Positions 1 through 7,955 of a DNA stretch of 34,442 nucleotides are shown in pieces. The stretch is from Eubacteriales bacterium (GTDB taxonomy: Bacteria > Bacillota > Clostridia > Oscillospirales > Oscillospiraceae), in the NCBI GenBank assembly GCA_030531595.1, contig JAUNND010000015.1, positions 3,184 to 37,625 on the forward strand, given 5' to 3'. Both the position numbers and the translations under genes were made by a program. Under the pieces are notes generated by a model. It saw only the letters and a program-made list of their open reading frames with translations. It made no database searches and had not been told where the DNA came from. Every line of letters starts with the position of its first letter. Positions within the stretch are counted from its first letter, which is position 1.

Positions 1-55
1 ATAATCTTGCTTTTGTACAATAAAACAAATATTTCTGCAAGTTTAAGGCTTTTGT

Positions 56-70
56 AAACTTAAAAAGTTT
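56..70. repeat. small palindrome AAACTT-AAA-AAGTTT
   Basis: A perfect 6-bp inverted repeat with a 3-nt spacer lies downstream of the minus-strand dgt gene. A GC-rich hairpin (GCCGC-GTCA-GCGGC, 88-101) lies closer to the gene. Either could contribute to transcript ends for the cluster, but neither has a proper T-tract, so a terminator role is only a guess. Apart from the 7-mer repeats at 110-140 I see nothing else in 1-138. Confidence 0.3.
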
Positions 71-109
71 CTGAGGAGAATTCAAATCGCCGCGTCAGCG
101 GCTCCATTA

Positions 110-140
110 ACTCCACACTCCACACTTCAAACTCCAAACT
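110..140. repeat. degenerate heptanucleotide tandem repeat
   Basis: About 4.4 copies of a 7-mer of the type ACTCCAC / ACTCCAC / ACTTCAA / ACTCCAA / ACT run directly into the dgt stop codon (139-141). Period and phase are clear by eye; the units differ at one or two positions. No coding role is apparent. Confidence 0.6.
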
Positions 141-1143
141 ATTTCACCGTCCATGCGAACGGAATAAACTTTTCGCTGTATTTCTCCATAGCATAGCCGT
201 CGGTCATGCCGGAGATATAATCGACCGCCGCTCTTTCAACACCGTCACGCTCGATAACTCCGCCGAAATCCTCGGGCAGCTCATCGAAATGCACGGTGTA
301 ATATTCATACAGCGCGGACATTATGCCCTCGACCTTGCTCTCTTCACTCTTGGCAATCGGATTTACATAGATGTCGGAATACATGAAGCTGTGGAAGAAA
401 TCAAAGGTCTGCTGCATTTTTTCGGACATTCTAAGCTGCCCGTCACGGCTGTTCAAAATAAGGTCGGTAATAAATGAATTAATTCTGCTGCTGTTGGTGT
501 CTCCGCAGTTATGACGGATGATCTCCGGAACCTGTTCCGAGGTAAGGATACCGGCGCGGATGGAATCGTCAAGATCGTGATTTATGTACGCTATGCGGTC
601 GCACAGTCTGACAAGGGTTGCCTCCGGCGTGTCGTCCGGCGCACCCTTGGTGTGATTTAAAATACCCATGCGGGTCTCGTAGCAGAGATTTAAGCCCTGC
701 CCGTCACGTTCAAGCACATCCACAACGCGCAGACTCTGCTCATAATGCTTGAAGCCGCCGGAATATATCTTGTTCAACGCCCTCTCACCGGCGTGACCGA
801 AGGGCGTGTGCCCCAAGTCGTGCCCCAGTGCGGCAGCCTCGGCCAGATCCTCGTTGAGCATCAGCGCACGGGCAACGGTTCTCGCCAGACGGCTGACCTC
901 CAGGGTGTGGGTAAGGCGTGTGCGGTAATGGTCGCCCTCCGGCTGCAAAAACACCTGTGTCTTGTGCTTTAAGCGTCTGAAAGCTTTGGAGTGAGTTATG
1001 CGGTCAACATCGCGCTGAAAGCAGGTGCGGATGCTGCATTCTTCCTCCGGGTACAGCCTCCCGCGGGAGTTTTCCGACAGCATACCGTAAGGACCGACAA
1101 TAAAATGCTCAAGCCTCTCGCGTTCCTCTCTGGGACATGACAT
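139..1143 (-). CDS. dgt: dGTPase-like HD-domain dNTP triphosphohydrolase
   Basis: Predicted cytoplasmic dNTP triphosphohydrolase, hydrolysing a dNTP to the nucleoside plus triphosphate and so controlling dNTP pools. The HD metal site is visible: H79 in RLTHTLEV, H108-D109 in LGHDLGHTPFGH, and a later Asp at D182 in RLCDRIAYINHD. At 334 residues it matches the short Gram-positive dGTPase-like class rather than the roughly 500-residue E. coli Dgt. The ATG at 1141-1143 has an AGGAG about nine bases upstream. The gene lies 89 bp after yigZ on the same strand and probably closes the hflX-yigZ-dgt cluster. In many Firmicutes dgt precedes dnaG; whether that holds here lies outside the window. Actual nucleotide preference cannot be read from sequence. 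Confidence 0.93.
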   Translation of the reverse strand: MSCPREERERLEHFIVGPYGMLSENSRGRLYPEEECSIRTCFQRDVDRITHSKAFRRLKHKTQVFLQPEGDHYRTRLTHTLEVSRLARTVARALMLNEDLAEAAALGHDLGHTPFGHAGERALNKIYSGGFKHYEQSLRVVDVLERDGQGLNLCYETRMGILNHTKGAPDDTPEATLVRLCDRIAYINHDLDDSIRAGILTSEQVPEIIRHNCGDTNSSRINSFITDLILNSRDGQLRMSEKMQQTFDFFHSFMYSDIYVNPIAKSEESKVEGIMSALYEYYTVHFDELPEDFGGVIERDGVERAAVDYISGMTDGYAMEKYSEKFIPFAWTVK

Positions 1144-1232
1144 AAATGAGCGCTCCTTTCCCTGTTTTCTCTTGCATTAGATATATACGACGCGAATTTG
1201 ATTTTTCCCCTATGAATTTGAAATTATTAAAA

Positions 1233-1859
1233 TTATTTCTTCGGCACAGCCTTGAAGCTCTCGCCGGTCACTTTTACGGTGACGCTTCCGGCGGTGACGT
1301 CAAAAATTTTTGCCTTGAAGTCCTCGATCATTTCCTCCGGCACAAGCACTTTGATCACGACAGCCGCGCCGTATTCCATATCGCCGACGATGCCGCCGGC
1401 GGCTGCTATCTCGTTTTTAAGCTTTTCCGCCTGCGAATAGGAGCAGGGGATGTCCGCCTCTATCCAGCGGCGCACGACCGATATGCCCGCCGCGTCAAGT
1501 GCGTCCTTCGCGCTTTTGGTATAGGCTCTTAACAGCCCGCCCGCGCCCAAAAGAATACCGCCGAAATAGCGCGTGACGACGCACACGACATTCGTCACAC
1601 CCTCGCGGCGCATGACCTCCAGCATCGGTATTCCCGCCGTGCCCTGCGGCTCACCGTCGTCACTGTACCGCTCCGCGCCGTTTCGTATGATATAGCACCA
1701 GCAGTTATGGCGTGCGTCGTAGTATTTTTTCTTCATCTCGGCAATGAAGGCGCGTGCCTCGTCCTCTGTCTCGACACAGCGCAAATGACCTAAAAAGCTT
1801 GACCGCTTTTCAACATATTCACTCTCGCCTGCGCCTGTGGGGATGAGATACTCAGTCAT
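1233..1859 (-). CDS. yigZ: YigZ/IMPACT family protein
   Basis: A 208-residue YigZ/IMPACT protein. The family signature DGEPQGTAGIP sits at residues 68-78 and the conserved VTRYFGGILLGAGGLLRAY block follows at about 95-113; the C-terminal part matches the small ferredoxin-like (DUF1949) domain. Family members bind nucleic acid or ribosomes, and the eukaryotic IMPACT protein modulates GCN2, but the bacterial role is poorly defined and I assign none. The ATG overlaps the 3' end of hflX by 8 bp, so the two are almost certainly cotranscribed and probably translationally coupled. Length is normal for the family. Confidence 0.92.
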   Translation of the reverse strand: MTEYLIPTGAGESEYVEKRSSFLGHLRCVETEDEARAFIAEMKKKYYDARHNCWCYIIRNGAERYSDDGEPQGTAGIPMLEVMRREGVTNVVCVVTRYFGGILLGAGGLLRAYTKSAKDALDAAGISVVRRWIEADIPCSYSQAEKLKNEIAAAGGIVGDMEYGAAVVIKVLVPEEMIEDFKAKIFDVTAGSVTVKVTGESFKAVPKK

Positions 1860-3174
1860 CCTCCCATTCCTCCTTGGGTTCTTTATAGCCCGGGATAAAC
1901 CTTTTCACTCTGCCGAATACCTCCGGCGTGACTATGACCTCGGCTTCAATGCCGGTGTCGGTATATTCCATATTAATAATGGAAGCTTCACGTTTTAAGG
2001 TGTCCACTATTCCCGCGTCGGTATAGGGGATGACAAGGTTGACATGATGGTGTCCTCTGTCGAGCATTTCCAGAAGCTTTTTTACAAGGACGTCCGCGCC
2101 CTCGCCGGTCTTTGCGGAAATGCAGACAATATCGTCGCCGTGGGGAAGTATGCCCATATACGCGTCGCACTTGTTGAAAAGACGGATACACGGAGTTGCC
2201 TCCGCGCCGAGCTGCCTTATCAGCTCGTCCACAACTCTCGCCTGCTCCTCCCATTCGGGATTTGAAATATCAATTACGTGCAGGAGAACATCCGCATAAC
2301 TCAGCTCCTCAAGCGTCGCCTTGAAAGCCTCTATAAGATGGGTGGGCAGCTTGCGGATAAAGCCGACGGTATCGGAAAGCAGCACCTCCGTTGTCTCATT
2401 GAGCCTCAGTCGGCGGGTCGTCGTGTCGAGCGTATCAAAAAGCCTGTTGTTTGCCGGAATACTCTCGCCGGTGAGACAGTTTAAGAGAGTTGACTTGCCC
2501 GCGTTTGTATAGCCCACAAGCGCGACCACCGGCATGGAGTTTTTCTCTCTCAGCCTTCTCTGGGTGGAGCGCACCTTGCGGACTTGTGCGAGTTCTTCTT
2601 CTAATTTCTGTATCTTGCGGCGGATATGGCGGCGGTCGGTCTCAAGCTGAGTTTCGCCCGGACCTCTCGTACCGATAGGGGAGGAGCCGCCGGACGCTGT
2701 CTGACGCACAAGGTGCGACCACATACCCGTGAGCCTCGGCAGCAGATATTTGTACTGCGCCAGCTCGACCTGTAACTGACCTTCCTTTGTCTGCGCACGC
2801 TGAGCGAAAATATCTAAAATAAGCCCGCTTCTGTCCAGCACCTTGACGCCGAGATCCTCGGAGAGAACGCGCATCTGGGACGGCGACAGCTCATTGTCAA
2901 ACACCGCCATATCGCACTCGTTTATCTCGATAAGCTCTTTAAGCTCCTGCACCTTGCCGTCACCGATGAAGCTTCTCGGGTCGGGCGTGGCGCGGTTTTG
3001 TATCAGCATGGCGACCGCTTCGCCGCCCGCTGTCTCAACGAGAGCCGCCAGTTCTTCCATGGAAATGTCCGTAGAGCGCTCATGCTCGTCAAAGCAGGCG
3101 GCGGAAAGCCCCGCAAGTACGGTGCGTTCCTTCTTTTTCAGGGTATTATCTATATAAATCAGTCCTTTTCGCAA
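1852..3174 (-). CDS. hflX: ribosome-associated GTPase HflX
   Basis: HflX splits stalled or stressed 70S ribosomes and hydrolyses GTP. Its N-terminal HflX domain carries the diagnostic GTRGPGETQLE (about residues 168-178). An Obg-type G domain follows with G1 GYTNAGKS (221-228), G3 DTVG (268-271), G4 NKCD (334-337) and G5 SAKTG (353-357). At 440 residues it is full length. The 5' end is uncertain. The longest frame begins with TTG at 3172-3174, which has no good SD, while an AAAAGGA lies just inside the frame, so a near-cognate start a few codons downstream is possible. First gene of the minus-strand cluster. Confidence 0.95.
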   Translation of the reverse strand: MRKGLIYIDNTLKKKERTVLAGLSAACFDEHERSTDISMEELAALVETAGGEAVAMLIQNRATPDPRSFIGDGKVQELKELIEINECDMAVFDNELSPSQMRVLSEDLGVKVLDRSGLILDIFAQRAQTKEGQLQVELAQYKYLLPRLTGMWSHLVRQTASGGSSPIGTRGPGETQLETDRRHIRRKIQKLEEELAQVRKVRSTQRRLREKNSMPVVALVGYTNAGKSTLLNCLTGESIPANNRLFDTLDTTTRRLRLNETTEVLLSDTVGFIRKLPTHLIEAFKATLEELSYADVLLHVIDISNPEWEEQARVVDELIRQLGAEATPCIRLFNKCDAYMGILPHGDDIVCISAKTGEGADVLVKKLLEMLDRGHHHVNLVIPYTDAGIVDTLKREASIINMEYTDTGIEAEVIVTPEVFGRVKRFIPGYKEPKEEWEDD

Positions 3175-3187
3175 ACTTAATCAGTAT

Positions 3188-3216
3188 ATTATATCATAAA
3201 AGTCAATCCTTGAAAA
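3188..3216 (-). promoter_or_regulatory. candidate hflX promoter
   Basis: Read on the minus strand, a perfect TATAAT (3193-3188) lies 17 nt after a weak -35-like TTTTCA (3216-3211). It faces hflX and would leave only a very short leader before the TTG start. The -10 is convincing and the -35 is weak. Confidence 0.4.
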
Positions 3217-3260
3217 GCATAAAAAATTAAAAAAATTTTAAACCGATTTCACAAAAGTAG

Positions 3261-3289
3261 TTGAAATATGTAAACCAAAGTGTTATTAT
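3261..3289 (+). promoter_or_regulatory. sigma-A type promoter of the LysM gene
   Basis: TTGAAA (3261-3266) and TATTAT (3284-3289) are separated by 17 nt in an A/T-rich intergenic region. They point at the LysM protein gene, whose SD AAGGAG is at 3309-3314. Confidence 0.65.
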
Positions 3290-3325
3290 GTAAATAAGAT
3301 TATTTTCCAAGGAGCTTATCGAATT

Positions 3326-4405
3326 ATGAAACGCGGATTTTTGAAAATAATAACTACGTTTTTATTACTGGCATTGTGTTTTTCTTTATCCGCTCCGGTT
3401 TATGCGGACTATACGAATGTCGAAAAGGTCAAAATAAAGAGCGGTGATATGCTTCAGACGCTGTGCCAGGCGCGGGGTTTAGACTACTACCGTGTAAAAG
3501 ATACCATCATGCAGCTTAACGGCTTCACCAGTGCATCGCAGCTTGACAAGATCCGTGTCGGTGATACGATACTTCTCCCCGCAGCAGCCGGAACGGGAAG
3601 CTCCGCTTCTTCCGCAAACTCGCTGGCATATAAGGCTGCCATCGCCAGCACAGGCGTGACAAGCCAATCTGCGGCATATGCAGGGGATGCGGTATCCTAT
3701 TATGTTGTCGTCTACACTCTCAGATACGGCGATACTCTCAATTCGATTTACAACTCCTGGGGGCTCAACTACAGCTCCTACGCTTCCATGATCTCAAAGC
3801 TGAATAACGCTGTCAATCTTGACGCGCTTTCGGAGGGACAGACACTGTTTCTCCCGGTTGCGAAAAGTATTGCCAATGTTCCGATCAGCTACACGATCTT
3901 TGAGCATACGGTCAGAGTCGGTGAGACAATGACTTCCATCTGCATGGAAAGAGGTATTGATCTGGGACAGTTCAGTTCAACGCTGCAGTTATTCAATCCC
4001 GGAATTGATTTCAACCGCATCAACGTCAATCAGAGAATATTTTATCCCGCAACAGGCGGTACAGCTCTCCCGGCCGCTTCTGCTGTGACTGTGCCTGCCG
4101 CCAATACTGCCGCAGTACAGCCTGCCGCCGGCGCTTCTCCCGCTGCCGCACAGAAGCTCCCCCCTCAAAATCCGGTATTGCAGAACATCAATGAGCTCTA
4201 TGTCGGCTACGGTGTTGTCATCAGCAAAGGTGATTACCTCTGCGTAAGGCTGGAGACGGAAGGCTGCGACGTCTATCTCACATACACACCCTCTGTTCTG
4301 AACGGTTATACGCCGAGATCCGGCGACTATGCGAAATTGATCTTCACCCCCACCGATTTTCTGCTCGCCTCGGTCAGCTACGTTTACAATGTGTTTGAAC
4401 AGTGA
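3326..4405 (+). CDS. secreted protein with three LysM domains
   Basis: A 359-residue exported protein. It has a basic N-terminus, a hydrophobic core and an Ala-x-Ala-like end (signal peptide about residues 1-27, ending VYADY). Three LysM-type repeats lie at about 33-86, 129-178 and 193-242, each with the pattern V-x-x-GDT/ET-x-x-x-(hydrophobic)...G-x-x-L/I-x-(F/L)P. An Ala/Pro-rich linker (about 243-280) leads to an unrecognised 80-residue C-terminal domain. LysM modules bind N-acetylglucosamine glycans, so peptidoglycan or spore-cortex association is likely; no catalytic domain is visible. The first repeat is more divergent than the others. The gene has its own promoter and an intrinsic terminator and looks monocistronic. 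Confidence 0.88.
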   Translation: MKRGFLKIITTFLLLALCFSLSAPVYADYTNVEKVKIKSGDMLQTLCQARGLDYYRVKDTIMQLNGFTSASQLDKIRVGDTILLPAAAGTGSSASSANSLAYKAAIASTGVTSQSAAYAGDAVSYYVVVYTLRYGDTLNSIYNSWGLNYSSYASMISKLNNAVNLDALSEGQTLFLPVAKSIANVPISYTIFEHTVRVGETMTSICMERGIDLGQFSSTLQLFNPGIDFNRINVNQRIFYPATGGTALPAASAVTVPAANTAAVQPAAGASPAAAQKLPPQNPVLQNINELYVGYGVVISKGDYLCVRLETEGCDVYLTYTPSVLNGYTPRSGDYAKLIFTPTDFLLASVSYVYNVFEQ

Positions 4406-4421
4406 TCAGACTGAATATATT

Positions 4422-4453
4422 AAAAAGGCTTCGGGAATTTCCGAAGCCTTTTT
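4422..4453 (+). terminator. intrinsic terminator of the LysM gene
   Basis: A 13-bp perfect stem (4422-4434 / 4441-4453) with a 6-nt loop, ending in a T-run. The A-run on the 5' side makes it usable on both strands. Before the adjacent element inserted it would have abutted the stop codon of the convergent gene at 4621-4902 and so may once have terminated both. Confidence 0.9.
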
Positions 4454-4458
4454 TATTA

Positions 4459-4619
4459 GGGCACCTCTAAAAATTCTCCTGTGCTCATCTTGCTTGACCT
4501 TTTTCCGTCATATTTCATAAAAATGCTCGGAAATACACAAAGTATTCCCTGCGCTTTTTATTTCATCTGCCGAAAAAATCTCTGCGCAATCTGAACACAT
4601 CGAATTATTAGAGGTTGCC
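4459..4619. mobile_element. MITE-like element, 161 bp
   Basis: The ends form an 18-bp imperfect terminal inverted repeat: left GGGCACCTCTAAAAATTC, right (reverse complement) GGCAACCTCTAATAATTC, with three mismatches. ATTA directly precedes it (4455-4458) and directly follows it (4620-4623), the expected target duplication of a transposition. There is no ORF inside. It is therefore a non-autonomous element whose transposase is not in this window. The right-hand ATTA includes the stop codon of the neighbouring minus-strand gene. Confidence 0.72.
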
Positions 4620-4620
4620 A

Positions 4621-4902
4621 TTATTCAAAAAGGAAGCGGGCTTTTCTTTTTCGCCGCCTGAATTCCTCTTTTTTATCCACGAGGATTATATCCGTTCCCA
4701 CGCGCACGATACTGCCCCAGGGCATTACCGTGTCATCCTCTCTGCCGAAAAGTCCGAACAGCTTTGCCCGTCCGGGCGTTATAACGGCTGTTATCTGCCC
4801 GCTTGCGTCATCATATTCGGCATCGCATACATAGCCCATGCGAAAGCCCGAATGTACGTCAATGACCTCCTTATAGCGCAGCTCGGAAAAATACCGGTTC
4901 AT
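4621..4902 (-). CDS. YlmC/YmxH-type PRC-barrel sporulation protein
   Basis: A 93-residue PRC-barrel-like protein of the YlmC/YmxH family found in endospore formers, with the typical start MNRYFSELRYKEVIDV, the (R)xGYVCDAEYD strand and a mid-protein GRxKLFGLFGREDD segment. Its molecular role is not established in the family. I chose the ATG at 4900-4902 because GGAGG lies eight bases upstream; the longer GTG at 4911 would overlap that SD. The SD itself lies inside the 3' arm of a strong hairpin that terminates the upstream gene (4905-4939). The stop codon (4621-4623) coincides with the target duplication of the MITE-like insertion, so transcripts now run into that element. Confidence 0.8.
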   Translation of the reverse strand: MNRYFSELRYKEVIDVHSGFRMGYVCDAEYDDASGQITAVITPGRAKLFGLFGREDDTVMPWGSIVRVGTDIILVDKKEEFRRRKRKARFLFE

Positions 4903-4904
4903 AA

Positions 4905-4939
4905 AAACCACCTCCGTACAGCATATACGGAGGCGGTTT
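4905..4939 (-). terminator. terminator hairpin containing the next gene's SD
   Basis: On the minus strand, AAACCGCCTCCGTA (4939-4926) pairs with TACGGAGGTGGTTT (4918-4905) over 14 bp with a single G-U wobble and a 7-nt loop, followed by a short U-run. It sits four bases after the upstream CNNM gene and forms a good intrinsic terminator. The 3' arm carries the GGAGGTGG that serves as ribosome binding site for the gene starting at 4902. Confidence 0.75.
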
Positions 4940-4942
4940 CCT

Positions 4943-6217
4943 TTATTCTTCTTTTTTCTCCGGCTTTATCGAAACAAGAACTCTGTCAACGCGCCTGCCG
5001 TCCATTTCAAGGACGGTGACGGTGAAGTTTTCGTATTCAAAGCTGTCTCCCGCCTTGGGGTAGCCGCCGAACATCTCCATCGTCCAGCCGCCGACGGTGC
5101 TGCTGTCGGCGTCAAAGTCATCCTCGCGGATGCCGACGACTTCAAGAAAGTCGGAAATGACCATGTCGCCGTCAAGCTCAAATTCGCCCTCGGTGCGCTG
5201 TACAAGCTCCTGCTCGACCTCGTCGCTCTCGTCCCAGATATCGCCTACGATCTGCTCAAGCACGTCTTCCATGGACACAACGCCGGTCGTGCCGCCGTAT
5301 TCGTCCGAGACGATCGCCAGATGCTGCTTTGCGCGGCGGAGCTGATTGAGCACCTCGGGGAGCTTTGTGGTCTTGTAGACATAGCAGGGCGGCATAAGAA
5401 GCGAACGGATATCGGGCATTTCGCCGTTTGTTTCGGTCAGGGCTTTAAGAAAATGATTGAGGTAGAGAATACCGATAACGTTGTCGATGCTGCCCTCGTA
5501 TACGGGTATTCTCGTGTGGGTAGCGTCATCTATGACTTTAAGAATATCGTCCCAGTCGTCCTCGATGTCGATCGCCTCGACGTCGACGCGGGCAGTCATG
5601 ACCTCGAACGCCGCGATCTCCGAAAAGTCTATGGCGGCCTGCACCAGCTCGGAACGGTCCTCGTCAAGGACCTCCTCGTCCTCGGCGGTCTCGATGATGG
5701 ACTGCAGCTCCTCGACTGCCTCCTCGCTGCTGTCGGCGCTTTCGTCGTCTTTCATTCGGAAGGTCAGCAGACGGATAAGCTTCACGACGATCCAGATCAA
5801 CGGAGAGAGCACCGTCATCATGGCGCGGACAACGGGCGCATAGCTGACGGCAAGGGTATTTGCTTTCTTCTTGGCGACGATCTTCGGGATCGTCTCGCCG
5901 AAGATGATGACAAGCACGGTGATAATGACCGTAACGACCCATGTGTTTTCGTCGCTTCCGGTGATCAGCAGGAAAGCAACCGCGCCGAGAGAGGAAGCGG
6001 CGATGTTGACAAGGTTGTTGCCGATCAGTATCGCGCTGAGAGCCTTGTCAAACTGTTCGATTATTTTAAGGGCGATACCGGCTTTTTTTGATCCGGCGTC
6101 TCTCATGCTTTCGAGGCGCAGTTCACTGCAGGAGGAATAGCTCATTTCGGCGGACGAACAGAACGCCGAGAGCATGATGCAGATCACGATGCCGGCAAGA
6201 TAAACATATATGCTCAT
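4943..6217 (-). CDS. CNNM/HlyC family transporter-like protein (second copy)
   Basis: A 424-residue membrane protein of the CNNM/CorC-HlyC type, a family linked to Mg2+/Co2+ transport and often mislabelled hemolysin. An N-terminal DUF21 membrane domain spans about residues 1-150, with the IFGETIPK motif at the end of its helix bundle. A CBS pair follows at about 190-330 (VMTARVDVEAIDIEDDW; HLAIVSDEYGGTTGVVSMEDVLEQIVGDI), then a C-terminal CorC_HlyC domain with G-GWTMEMFG-YPKAGDSF. I chose the ATG at 6215-6217 because it overlaps the upstream stop as ATGA; the open frame extends 51 codons further but that part is antisense-like and out of register with the family. It is a tandem paralogue of the upstream gene, and coupled translation is likely. 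Confidence 0.9.
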   Translation of the reverse strand: MSIYVYLAGIVICIMLSAFCSSAEMSYSSCSELRLESMRDAGSKKAGIALKIIEQFDKALSAILIGNNLVNIAASSLGAVAFLLITGSDENTWVVTVIITVLVIIFGETIPKIVAKKKANTLAVSYAPVVRAMMTVLSPLIWIVVKLIRLLTFRMKDDESADSSEEAVEELQSIIETAEDEEVLDEDRSELVQAAIDFSEIAAFEVMTARVDVEAIDIEDDWDDILKVIDDATHTRIPVYEGSIDNVIGILYLNHFLKALTETNGEMPDIRSLLMPPCYVYKTTKLPEVLNQLRRAKQHLAIVSDEYGGTTGVVSMEDVLEQIVGDIWDESDEVEQELVQRTEGEFELDGDMVISDFLEVVGIREDDFDADSSTVGGWTMEMFGGYPKAGDSFEYENFTVTVLEMDGRRVDRVLVSIKPEKKEE

Positions 6218-7497
6218 GATTGAACGCCCCCTTCCCTGTTTTCGGGAAGCAGACACACGGTGAGCTTCATGATCCTGTGATTGTCCATTTCGGAAACCGT
6301 GATCTTCATGCGGTGGTAGAGGAAGCTGTCGCCGCATTTGGGGATAGCGGTAAACTGTTCGTAAGCCCATTCGCCCATCAGCGTGTTGATAAGCTCCTCG
6401 TCGTTTTCGGGGTCTTCATATTCAAGCCGCTCCATAACGTCGCTGACGCTCTCGTCGGCCTCGACAAGAAGGCTTCCGTCGGGCAGCTCCACGATAGGCT
6501 CTTCCACAACGTCTTCCTCGTCCCAGATCTCTCCGACCAGTTCTTCGAGCATATCTTCCATTGTGACTATGCCGAGCGTCCCGCCGTAATTATCGGTGAC
6601 GACGGCTATGTTCAGCTTGCGTCTGGACATGACGGGCAGAAGCTCGTCGATATTCATACTCTGGTGTACGAAATATGCCTCGTCCAGAAGCGAACGCACA
6701 TCGAGGGCTTTCCCCTGTTTCAGATATGCCTTGATGAAGGTGCGTATCTGGAGTATGCCGATGATATTGTCCGTGCTGCCCTCATACACCGGCAGACGGC
6801 TGTGGGTCTGTTCCTTGATCTGCGTAAGAATGTCCTCAACGCTGTCCTCGATATCGACGGCGACCATGTCGACGCGGGGGGTGAGGACGCTTTCAACGGT
6901 CACATCGCCGAATTGAAGAGCGGAGGAAATGAGGTCGGACTGCTGCTCGTCTATGGAGCCCTCTTCTTCCATGTCCTCGATGATGTCGTACAGCTCGTCC
7001 TCGGTGACGGAGACGGGCGTTTCGCCCTTTGAAAGCTTTGCCGCCGCCTGTCCGATAGCCGAGAGCACATAGGCGAGGGGCTTGAAGAGCGTCATAAAGA
7101 ATGACAGTAATCCGGAGGTGCCCAGAGCAAAGCGTTCCGCATATTTCTTGCCGACGCTCTTGGGGAGCATTTCACCGGCAAAAAACACGACGACCGTAGT
7201 GATCAACGTGCTGACCGATACGGCGCTTACGCCCCATTTTCTTGTCACTGCCACGGTCACGATGGAGGCTGCGGCGATGTGGACGATATTTGTGCCGATA
7301 AGGATAGTAGTTATGGCTCTGTCAAAATTTTCTAATATCCACAGAGCTTTTTCCGCTTTTTTCTCACCGCGTTCCGCGGCAAGCTTTATTTTTGTTTTCG
7401 ACGCCGAAGCAAATGCCGTCTCGGTAACGGCAAAAAACATAGCGCACACTAAAAGCGCGGCGGCTATGATCCACGGCAATCGACTGCCATCATCCAT
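6214..7497 (-). CDS. CNNM/HlyC family transporter-like protein (first copy)
   Basis: A 427-residue paralogue of the following gene with the same order: DUF21 membrane domain (about residues 8-150, with FFAGEMLPKSVGKK), CBS pair (VLTPRVDMVAVDIEDSVEDI through NIAVVTDNYGGTLGIVTMEDMLEELVGEIWDEED) and CorC_HlyC domain (LMGEWAYEQFTAIPKCGDSF). Proposed role: divalent-cation (Mg2+/Co2+) efflux or homeostasis, by family only. The SD AAAGGAG lies 14 bases before the ATG, a long spacing. A strong promoter is at 7537-7565. The pair may act as a heteromer, since many Clostridia carry them in tandem; this is inference. Confidence 0.9.
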   Translation of the reverse strand: MDDGSRLPWIIAAALLVCAMFFAVTETAFASASKTKIKLAAERGEKKAEKALWILENFDRAITTILIGTNIVHIAAASIVTVAVTRKWGVSAVSVSTLITTVVVFFAGEMLPKSVGKKYAERFALGTSGLLSFFMTLFKPLAYVLSAIGQAAAKLSKGETPVSVTEDELYDIIEDMEEEGSIDEQQSDLISSALQFGDVTVESVLTPRVDMVAVDIEDSVEDILTQIKEQTHSRLPVYEGSTDNIIGILQIRTFIKAYLKQGKALDVRSLLDEAYFVHQSMNIDELLPVMSRRKLNIAVVTDNYGGTLGIVTMEDMLEELVGEIWDEEDVVEEPIVELPDGSLLVEADESVSDVMERLEYEDPENDEELINTLMGEWAYEQFTAIPKCGDSFLYHRMKITVSEMDNHRIMKLTVCLLPENREGGVQS

Positions 7498-7536
7498 TGT
7501 CGGATATCCAACTCCTTTGTTTACATATTAAACTTA

Positions 7537-7565
7537 AATATAGCATATTCTGTATGTACCGTCAA
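7537..7565 (-). promoter_or_regulatory. promoter of the CNNM pair
   Basis: On the minus strand TTGACG (7565-7560) and TATATT (7542-7537) are 17 nt apart and drive toward the gene starting at 7497. This is one of the closest matches to the housekeeping consensus in the window. Confidence 0.7.
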
Positions 7566-7597
7566 CATTTCAGAAAAAAGTTTATCAATAAGTTCAT

Positions 7598-7633
7598 AAA
7601 AAACAGACCCTGTGCCTGCGGCAGAAGGATCTG
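7598..7633 (-). terminator. terminator of the XRE regulator
   Basis: On the minus strand CAGATCC (7633-7627) pairs with GGGTCTG (7610-7604) with one G-U, around an inner TGCC/GGCA stem, followed by six T. It starts five bases after the stop codon of the XRE gene. Confidence 0.7.
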
Positions 7634-7638
7634 AGAAT

Positions 7639-7890
7639 TCAGTCACGAAAGAGCAGGAGCTTATACGGCTCAACGTTCAGCACCTGTGCGATGTTAAAAA
7701 GAAGCTCAAGAGATATGGGGCGGCAGAGCTTCGGGGCTTCGATCGCGCCAAGATGCGCCCGGCTGATACCGACCTTTTCGGCAAGCTGTTCCTGCGTTAT
7801 TCCTGCGTGCTTGCGGTAATATGCGATATTGTAGCCGATTTCGATATATTTCTGTGAATGATCAAAGCATTTCAGTTCATCCCGACTCAA
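7639..7890 (-). CDS. small XRE-family HTH regulator
   Basis: An 83-residue single-domain Cro/C1-type repressor. The helix-turn-helix reads GYNIAYYRKHAGITQEQLAEKVGISRAHLGAIE, with a trailing helix PISLELLFNIAQVLNVEPYKLLLF, which is typical. No sensor domain is present. The start is uncertain: the GTG at 7899 sits on top of the AAAGGGG, whereas the TTG at 7888-7890 has that SD eight bases upstream, so I prefer TTG. It is transcribed divergently from the BspA-like gene at 8032 across about 140 bp that hold the palindrome TATCT-CAC-AGATA, so local control of that surface protein is plausible but unproven. Confidence 0.85.
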   Translation of the reverse strand: MSRDELKCFDHSQKYIEIGYNIAYYRKHAGITQEQLAEKVGISRAHLGAIEAPKLCRPISLELLFNIAQVLNVEPYKLLLFRD

Positions 7891-7955
7891 AAGAACCACC
7901 CCTTTGTATTATTATAACTTTTGAACCGGGATAATAAATTATTTGGAACAAAACT

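Noticed and set aside
6218-6370. 51-codon N-terminal extension of the second CNNM protein
   Set aside because: It overlaps the 3' end of the first CNNM gene in another frame and has no membrane or family similarity; the ATGA overlap at 6214-6217 gives the natural start.
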